Positions 59,841-64,000 of a DNA stretch of 64,000 nucleotides are shown piece after piece; the first letter of the stretch is position 1, and every line of letters starts with the position of its first letter. The translations under genes and the position numbers were made by a program. The stretch is from Oryzobacter faecalis (GTDB lineage: Bacteria; Actinomycetota; Actinomycetes; Actinomycetales; Dermatophilaceae): NCBI RefSeq assembly GCF_046764005.1, contig NZ_JBKOFW010000001.1, positions 558,001 through 622,000 on the forward strand, given 5' to 3'. A model generated the notes under the pieces. The model did not search any database. It worked only from the letters and a program-made list of their open reading frames with translations, and was not told the origin of the DNA.

Positions 59841-61223
59841 CTAGTTGTGTGCGTGGAGCGGCTTGCCGGCGAGCGCCATGTGGGCTTCGCCGAGGGCCTC
59901 GTTCTGGGTGGGGTGGGCGTGCACGAGGGAGGCGACGTCCTCGGGGTGGGCCTCCCAGCCGACGACGAGCTGGGCCTCACCGACCTGCTCGCCGATGCGC
60001 GAGCCGACCATGTGGACGCCGACGACCGGGCCCTCCTTGACGCGCACGAGCTTGACGAAGCCCTGGGTCTGCAGGATCTGGCTCTTGCCGTTGCCGCCGA
60101 GGTTGTACTCGTAGGTCTCGACCGCGTCGCCGTGGGCGGACCGCGCCTGCTCCTCGGTGAGGCCGACCGAGGCGACCTCCGGCTCGCAGTAGGTGACGCG
60201 CGGGATCTCGGCGTCGACGACCGGCACCGGCGAGAGCCCGGCGATCGACTCGGCGACGAAGATGCCCTGGGCGAAGCCGCGGTGCGCGAGCTGCAGGCCG
60301 GGCACGATGTCGCCCACGGCCCACACGCCCTCGACGGAGGTGCGGCACCGCTCGTCGGTGACGACGAAACCGCGCTCGAGCGTGACGCCGGCCTCCTCGA
60401 ACCCGAGCCCGGACGTCGAGGGGCCGCGGCCCACCGCGACGAGCAGGAGGTCGGCCTCGAGGGACTCGCCGCCCTCGAGCGTCACGGTGACGACGCCGCC
60501 GGCCTGCGAGGCCGACTCGAACCGCGCGCCGGTGCGCACCGTGATCCCGCGCTTCCTGAACGCCCGTTCGAGCGCCGTCGAGCACGACGGGTCCTCGGCC
60601 GCGACGAGCCGGGGGAGAGCCTCGACGACGGTGACCTCCGAGCCGAACGAGCGCATGACGGAGGCGAACTCGACGCCGATGACCCCGCCGCCGAGGACGA
60701 CGACGCGCCCCGGTACCTCGTCCAGCCCGAGCGCCTGGTCGCTCGTCATGACCCGGCCGCCGATCTCCAGGCCGGGCAGGGTGCGGGCGAAGGACCCGGT
60801 GGCGAGGACGACGTGCCGCCCGACGAGCCGGCGGTCGCCGACGACGACGGTGCGGCCGTCCTCGAGGCGGCCCTCGCCCTCGACGTACTCGACCTTCCGG
60901 GACTTCACGAGCCCCTGCAGGCCCTTGTGCAGCCGCGAGACGACGCCCTCGCGGTAGGCGGTGACGCCCGGGAGGTCGATGCCGTCGAGCGTGGCCCGCA
61001 CGCCGAACCGCGACGCCTCGCGCGCCGCATCGGCGACCTCGGCGGCGTGGAGGAGCGCCTTGGTCGGGATGCAGCCACGGTGCAGGCAGGTCCCCCCGAG
61101 AAGGTCCTTCTCGACGAGCGCGACGGTCAGGCCCAGCTCGGCCGCGCGCAGCGCGCAGGCGTACCCGCCGCTCCCCCCTCCGAGGACGACGACGTCATGG
61201 GTGGTCTCGGCGGTGGCCGGCAT
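59841..61223 (-). CDS. lpd: Lpd, dihydrolipoamide dehydrogenase (E3)
   Basis: Lpd reoxidises dihydrolipoyl groups of E2 and of the glycine cleavage H protein, passing electrons to NAD+. The 460-residue flavoprotein has the FAD motif VVVLGGGSGGYACALRAAEL, the redox disulfide in GGTCLHRGCIPTKALLHAAE, the NAD motif VVVLGGGVIGVEFASVMRSF, WAVGDIVPGLQLAHRG and the C-terminal HAHPTQNEALGEA with the catalytic His-Glu pair. The ATG at 61223 has GAAGGAG nine bases upstream. It heads an lpd-sucB-SDR operon. Confidence 0.96.
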   Translation of the reverse strand: MPATAETTHDVVVLGGGSGGYACALRAAELGLTVALVEKDLLGGTCLHRGCIPTKALLHAAEVADAAREASRFGVRATLDGIDLPGVTAYREGVVSRLHKGLQGLVKSRKVEYVEGEGRLEDGRTVVVGDRRLVGRHVVLATGSFARTLPGLEIGGRVMTSDQALGLDEVPGRVVVLGGGVIGVEFASVMRSFGSEVTVVEALPRLVAAEDPSCSTALERAFRKRGITVRTGARFESASQAGGVVTVTLEGGESLEADLLLVAVGRGPSTSGLGFEEAGVTLERGFVVTDERCRTSVEGVWAVGDIVPGLQLAHRGFAQGIFVAESIAGLSPVPVVDAEIPRVTYCEPEVASVGLTEEQARSAHGDAVETYEYNLGGNGKSQILQTQGFVKLVRVKEGPVVGVHMVGSRIGEQVGEAQLVVGWEAHPEDVASLVHAHPTQNEALGEAHMALAGKPLHAHN

Positions 61224-61372
61224 CCCGGGCAGCTCCTTCGTGGTGGCGACGGGCGGGGCGTCCGCGGCGCGGGTGGTGCCGGCACGACGCTGACGAGCAT
61301 CCTTGCACTCCCGTCGAGGGTGCACACATCCCTTTCCCAGCGTGCTCCCACCGGGGTGCGGGAGGCACGCCC

Positions 61373-61378
61373 TATCGT
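61373..61378 (+). promoter_or_regulatory. -10 hexamer TATCGT of a leaderless small-gene transcript
   Basis: TATCGT ends six bases before the ATG at 61385. Confidence 0.55.
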
Positions 61379-61384
61379 GGGCGC

Positions 61385-61708
61385 ATGGCGTGGTGGAGGA
61401 GGCGGCGCGGCCCGGCGTCGCCCAGGGGAGGGGCGGACCTGTCGAGCGCGCGCGCCCACCTCGCCGACTTCGTGGCGTCGCGCCGCGGGGTCGAGGCCTA
61501 CGTCGAGCCGGCCACGAACATCACGGCCACGACCGTCGTCCTCATCGCCCACGACGGCGAGTGGACCCGGCGCGCGCTGCCCTCGCGCCCCGTCGCCTTC
61601 GAGGTGGCGCGCGGCCTCGACGTCCCGGTCTACGACGTCAACCTCACCGGCTACCCCGCGCGGATGCGCGAGTGGACCGCCCGCCAGCGCCGCTCCAAGG
61701 AGCGCTGA
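61385..61708 (+). CDS. Conserved-looking 107-residue protein of unknown function
   Basis: A small soluble protein with an Arg/Trp-rich N-terminus (AWWRRRRGPASPRG), then ARAHLADFVASRRGVEAYVE, TTVVLIAHDGEWTRRALPS and DVPVYDVNLTGYPARMREW. I recognise no named domain, though similar small proteins lie between lpd and pepA in related actinobacteria as far as I recall. The ATG is directly behind a -10 hexamer. It is divergent from lpd, so a link with the dehydrogenase complex is possible but unsupported. Confidence 0.72.
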   Translation: MAWWRRRRGPASPRGGADLSSARAHLADFVASRRGVEAYVEPATNITATTVVLIAHDGEWTRRALPSRPVAFEVARGLDVPVYDVNLTGYPARMREWTARQRRSKER

Positions 61709-61782
61709 GCACCAATCCGCTGGCCCCGGGGACCCGTCCGTGCGAGCGTGGGGGTCCGATCCCCGACGGAAGGACGACCCCG

Positions 61783-61977
61783 ATGTCATCCAAGGACCGA
61801 CCCCGCGCCGCCGTGCCCGACGACGTCAAGGCCCGGTTCAAGGCCGCGCTCGAGAAGAAGCAGGCCCACGGCGGCACCGACGTCTCCGACACCTCCGAGC
61901 ACGGCAAGGTCGGCGGCGCCCACGGCCCCGAGACGAGCGCCCGGCAGCAGATGTTCCGGCGCAAGAGCGGCGGCTGA
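61783..61977 (+). CDS. DUF5302 family small protein
   Basis: A 64-residue protein: SKDRPRAAVPDDVKARFKAA, LEKKQAHGGTDVSDTSEHG and GPETSARQQMFRRKSGG, matching the actinobacterial DUF5302 family of about 60 residues. It is charged, with a likely helix and a Gly/His-rich disordered tail. GAAGGA precedes the ATG. No function is known. A hairpin follows the stop. Confidence 0.82.
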   Translation: MSSKDRPRAAVPDDVKARFKAALEKKQAHGGTDVSDTSEHGKVGGAHGPETSARQQMFRRKSGG

Positions 61978-61985
61978 CCGCCCGC

Positions 61986-62015
61986 CACCCGCGGGACCGT
62001 GCGCCCGCGCGGGTG
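61986..62015. terminator. Hairpin between convergent DUF5302 and pepA genes
   Basis: Arms CACCCGCG (61986-61993) and CGCGGGTG (62008-62015) with a 14-base loop lie between the two convergent stops and may serve both. Confidence 0.5.
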
Positions 62016-62028
62016 CCGTGGGGCCGCG

Positions 62029-63561
62029 TCAGCCGGCCGAGCCCTCGACGAGGGTGAGGAGGGTGCCGACGCCGAAGCCGGTGCCGCCCTTGGGGGTCGC
62101 GCCCTTCGGGCCCTTCTCGTTGAACGCGGGTCCGGCGATGTCGATGTGGGCCCACGGGATGCCCTCGCCGACGAACTCCTGGAGGAAGAGGCCGGCGGTG
62201 AGCATGCCGCCGTCGCGGTCGCCCTTGTGGGCGATGTCGGCGGTGGGGGTCTCGAGCTTCTTGCGCAGCTCGACGGGCAGCGGCATCGGCCACGCGCCCT
62301 CACCGGCCGACCCGGCGGCGTCGACGACGCGGGAGCGGAAGGTGTCGTCGTTGCCCATGACGCCGGCGATGTCGGTGCCGAGGGCGACCACCTGGGCGCC
62401 GGTGAGGGTGGCGACGTCGACGATCCAGTCGGGGTGCTTCTCGCTCGCGAGGCAGAGGCCGTCGCCGAGGACCATGCGCCCCTCGGCGTCGGTGTCGAGG
62501 ATCTCGACGCTCGTGCCGTCGCGCATGACGACGACGTCGCTCGGGCGCTGGGCCGTGCCGCTCGGCATGTTCTCGGCGAGGCAGAGGTAGCCGGTGACCG
62601 CGACCGGGAGGTCGAGCTCGGCGGCGGCGAGCACCGCGGCGGCGACGGCGGCGGCGCCGGCCATGTCGCACTTCATCGTCACCATCCCGGTGGCCGGCTT
62701 GATGTTGAGGCCGCCGGAGTCGAAGGTGATGCCCTTGCCGACGAGGGCGACCGAGGCCTTCGGCGCGCTCGGTGCCCACGACATCGTGACGATCCGCGGC
62801 GGGTTGGCCGAGCCCTGGCCGACTCCGGTGATGCCACCGAAGCCGCCCTTGACGAGCGCCTTCTCGTCGAGGACGGACACCGAGATCTTCGCGGTCGAGG
62901 CCGAGGCGCGCTTCTTCACCGCGTCGGCGAACGAGGCGGGGAACAGGTAGTTCGGGGGGGTGTTGACGAGGTCGCGGGCCCAGTCGCGCGCTGCCCCGAG
63001 GACGGCGGCGCGCGCCACGGCGTCCTTGGCCGCCTTCCCCTGGCCCGCACCCGACACCACGGTGATCCGCGGCCCGGCGGAGGCCGCCCGGGCGGCGCCC
63101 TTCGTGGCGCCGGTGCGGCGCGCCGGGAGCGGGCCGGACCGGTCGTACGTGTAGCAGCCGGCGAACGCCCCGTCGGCGACGGCGGACAGGCTCTCGACAT
63201 CGGGCGTCGGGAGGGCGAGGGCGACCGACTTCTTGCCGCGCACCGTGCGCAGGGCGGCACCGGCGGCCCCGCGCAGCACCTCGTGCGGGTACGCCGTGCG
63301 CCGCGTCGTCCCCTCCCCGAGCCCGGTGAGGACGACCGAGGTCGCCTTGACCCCGGGCACGGCGACGACGCGGACCACCTCGTCCGGCCTCCCGGTCGCC
63401 TCGACGTCGGCGAGGACCGCCTGGAGGTGGACGACGGCCTTGCGGGGGAGGCCGTGGCCCGTCGCGAGGTCGGGGCCGTCGGGGGTGCTCACCGAGCCGA
63501 CGACGAGGGTGTCGGCGGGCAGCTCGGCGGGCGTGCGGGTCGTCACGGAGAGGGTGGTCAT
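62029..63561 (-). CDS. pepA: PepA, M17 leucyl aminopeptidase
   Basis: PepA is a hexameric, two-metal cytoplasmic aminopeptidase that frees N-terminal residues. The 510-residue protein has the M17 motifs: ARDLVNTPPNYLFPASFADA, VALVGKGITFDSGGLNIKPA with metal ligands Lys and Asp, MKCDMAGAAAVAAAVLA, and LDTDAEGRMVLGDGLCLAS where the family signature NTDAEGRL has Asp and Met substitutions at its ends; the core DAEGR is intact. The C-terminus has HIDIAGPAFNEKGPKG. The ATG lies six bases after TAGGGT. Divergent from gcvT, 55 bases apart. Confidence 0.94.
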   Translation of the reverse strand: MTTLSVTTRTPAELPADTLVVGSVSTPDGPDLATGHGLPRKAVVHLQAVLADVEATGRPDEVVRVVAVPGVKATSVVLTGLGEGTTRRTAYPHEVLRGAAGAALRTVRGKKSVALALPTPDVESLSAVADGAFAGCYTYDRSGPLPARRTGATKGAARAASAGPRITVVSGAGQGKAAKDAVARAAVLGAARDWARDLVNTPPNYLFPASFADAVKKRASASTAKISVSVLDEKALVKGGFGGITGVGQGSANPPRIVTMSWAPSAPKASVALVGKGITFDSGGLNIKPATGMVTMKCDMAGAAAVAAAVLAAAELDLPVAVTGYLCLAENMPSGTAQRPSDVVVMRDGTSVEILDTDAEGRMVLGDGLCLASEKHPDWIVDVATLTGAQVVALGTDIAGVMGNDDTFRSRVVDAAGSAGEGAWPMPLPVELRKKLETPTADIAHKGDRDGGMLTAGLFLQEFVGEGIPWAHIDIAGPAFNEKGPKGATPKGGTGFGVGTLLTLVEGSAG

Positions 63562-63567
63562 GCGCGC

Positions 63568-63573
63568 ACCCTA
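63568..63573 (-). promoter_or_regulatory. -10 hexamer TAGGGT of a leaderless pepA transcript
   Basis: TAGGGT (63573 to 63568 on the minus strand) ends six bases before the pepA ATG. Confidence 0.6.
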
Positions 63574-63603
63574 CCGAGCAGCCGCGGGCCCCACGGCAGG
63601 CGG

Positions 63604-63609
63604 TAACGT
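63604..63609 (+). promoter_or_regulatory. -10 hexamer TAACGT of a leaderless gcvT transcript
   Basis: TAACGT ends seven bases before the ATG at 63617. I see no glycine riboswitch in the 55-base gap to pepA. Confidence 0.6.
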
Positions 63610-63616
63610 GCCCGGC

Positions 63617-64000
63617 ATGACCGACCTCCTGCGCTCCCCGCTCCACGACCGGCACGTCGCGCTCGGCGCCAAGATGGCCGACTTCGGGGGCTGGTCGATG
63701 CCCATCGAGTACCCCGGTGGCGGGGTCGTCGCCGAGCACACGGCGGTGCGCGAGCGGGTCGGAATCTTCGACGTGTCGCACCTGGGCAAGGCCCGCGTCT
63801 CGGGCACCGGCGCGGCCGACTTCGTCAACAGCTGCCTCACCAACGACCTGCTCCGGATCGGTCCGGGACAGGCGCAGTACACGATGTGCTGCACCGAGAA
63901 CGGTGGGGTCGTCGACGACCTCATCCAGTACCTGCGCAGTGACGACGACGTCTTCCTCATCCCCAACGCCGCGAACACCGCCCGGGTCGTCGAGCTCCTT
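63617..64000 (+). CDS. gcvT: GcvT, aminomethyltransferase (N-terminal part)
   Basis: The first 128 codons of a gene that runs past the window end. GcvT is the T protein of glycine cleavage: it passes the methylene group from the lipoyl-bound aminomethyl intermediate of H protein to tetrahydrofolate. Visible motifs: TDLLRSPLHDRHVALGAKMA, DFGGWSMPIEY, VGIFDVSHLGKARV, FVNSCLTNDLLRI and YTMCCTENGGVVDDLIQY, all typical of the N-terminal domain. The ATG at 63617 is directly behind a -10 hexamer. The lipoate genes and lpd nearby fit the same pathway. Confidence 0.94.
   Translation, partial: MTDLLRSPLHDRHVALGAKMADFGGWSMPIEYPGGGVVAEHTAVRERVGIFDVSHLGKARVSGTGAADFVNSCLTNDLLRIGPGQAQYTMCCTENGGVVDDLIQYLRSDDDVFLIPNAANTARVVELL

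Noticed and set aside
57867..62057. A 1396-codon plus-strand frame opposite sucB and lpd
   Set aside because: It spans two well-supported minus-strand genes and their gap, and its low-complexity Gly/Leu/Arg stretches mirror the E2 linkers.

Overview
The window is chromosomal DNA of a high-GC actinobacterium. The gene order murE-murF-mraY-murD-ftsW-murG-murC-ftsQ-ftsZ-pgeF-yggS-sepF-yggT-divIVA, the absence of ftsA, a GlnR-type box in front of glnA, GTP-dependent PEP carboxykinase, DUF4191 and DUF5302 proteins and a DksA-like protein with a histone-like tail all fit Actinomycetota. I lean towards Micrococcales, perhaps an Intrasporangiaceae-like genus, but that is inference. I saw no tRNA, rRNA, CRISPR array, transposase, integrase or phage gene.

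Layout. 1-14.8 kb is the division and cell-wall (dcw) cluster: tightly coupled peptidoglycan precursor genes with 4-base stop/start overlaps, then ftsZ with its own promoter and terminator, then pgeF, yggS, sepF, yggT and an unusually long divIVA. 14.9-21.2 kb holds a TraR/DksA zinc-finger protein with a Lys/Ala/Pro tail, lspA, a RluA-family pseudouridine synthase and dnaE. 21.3-31 kb is mixed metabolism: an exported 5'-nucleotidase, an S9 oligopeptidase, a universal stress protein, a metallophosphatase, mtnA, a SatD/DUF3307-like pair and a class II aldolase. 31-38.1 kb is a three-gene operon of exported proteins headed by a 1788-residue protein with twelve DUF11/CARDB-like repeats. 38.3-47 kb is accessory: a Gly-rich protein converging on and overlapping a TOPRIM protein, an APC permease beside a Cys-rich HTH regulator, pckG, a tandem universal stress protein, and a broken DevR/DevS-like two-component locus with a DosR-like palindrome. 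47-64 kb returns to core genes: glnA with a clear GlnR box, lipA, lipB, lpd, a two-lipoyl-domain E2 (sucB), pepA and the start of gcvT, mixed with a kinase, an oxidoreductase, a peptidase E and small proteins.

How the genes work together. The first third makes lipid II and builds the divisome and pole. lipB and lipA make lipoate, sucB carries it, lpd reoxidises it, and gcvT belongs to the lipoate-dependent glycine cleavage system. mtnA and the class II aldolase point to disposal of methylthioribose or 5-deoxyribose phosphates.

The most striking window-wide signals are: (1) at least sixteen genes whose start codon lies 6-8 bases after a TANNNT -10 hexamer, the layout of leaderless mRNAs; (2) two intergenic 54-56 base palindromes with different sequence but almost identical architecture; (3) the exported DUF11 operon with an SGNH-like protein lacking its serine; (4) the TOPRIM gene that reads 226 bases into the antisense of its convergent neighbour; (5) a regulator/kinase remnant in two different frames next to a DosR-like site.
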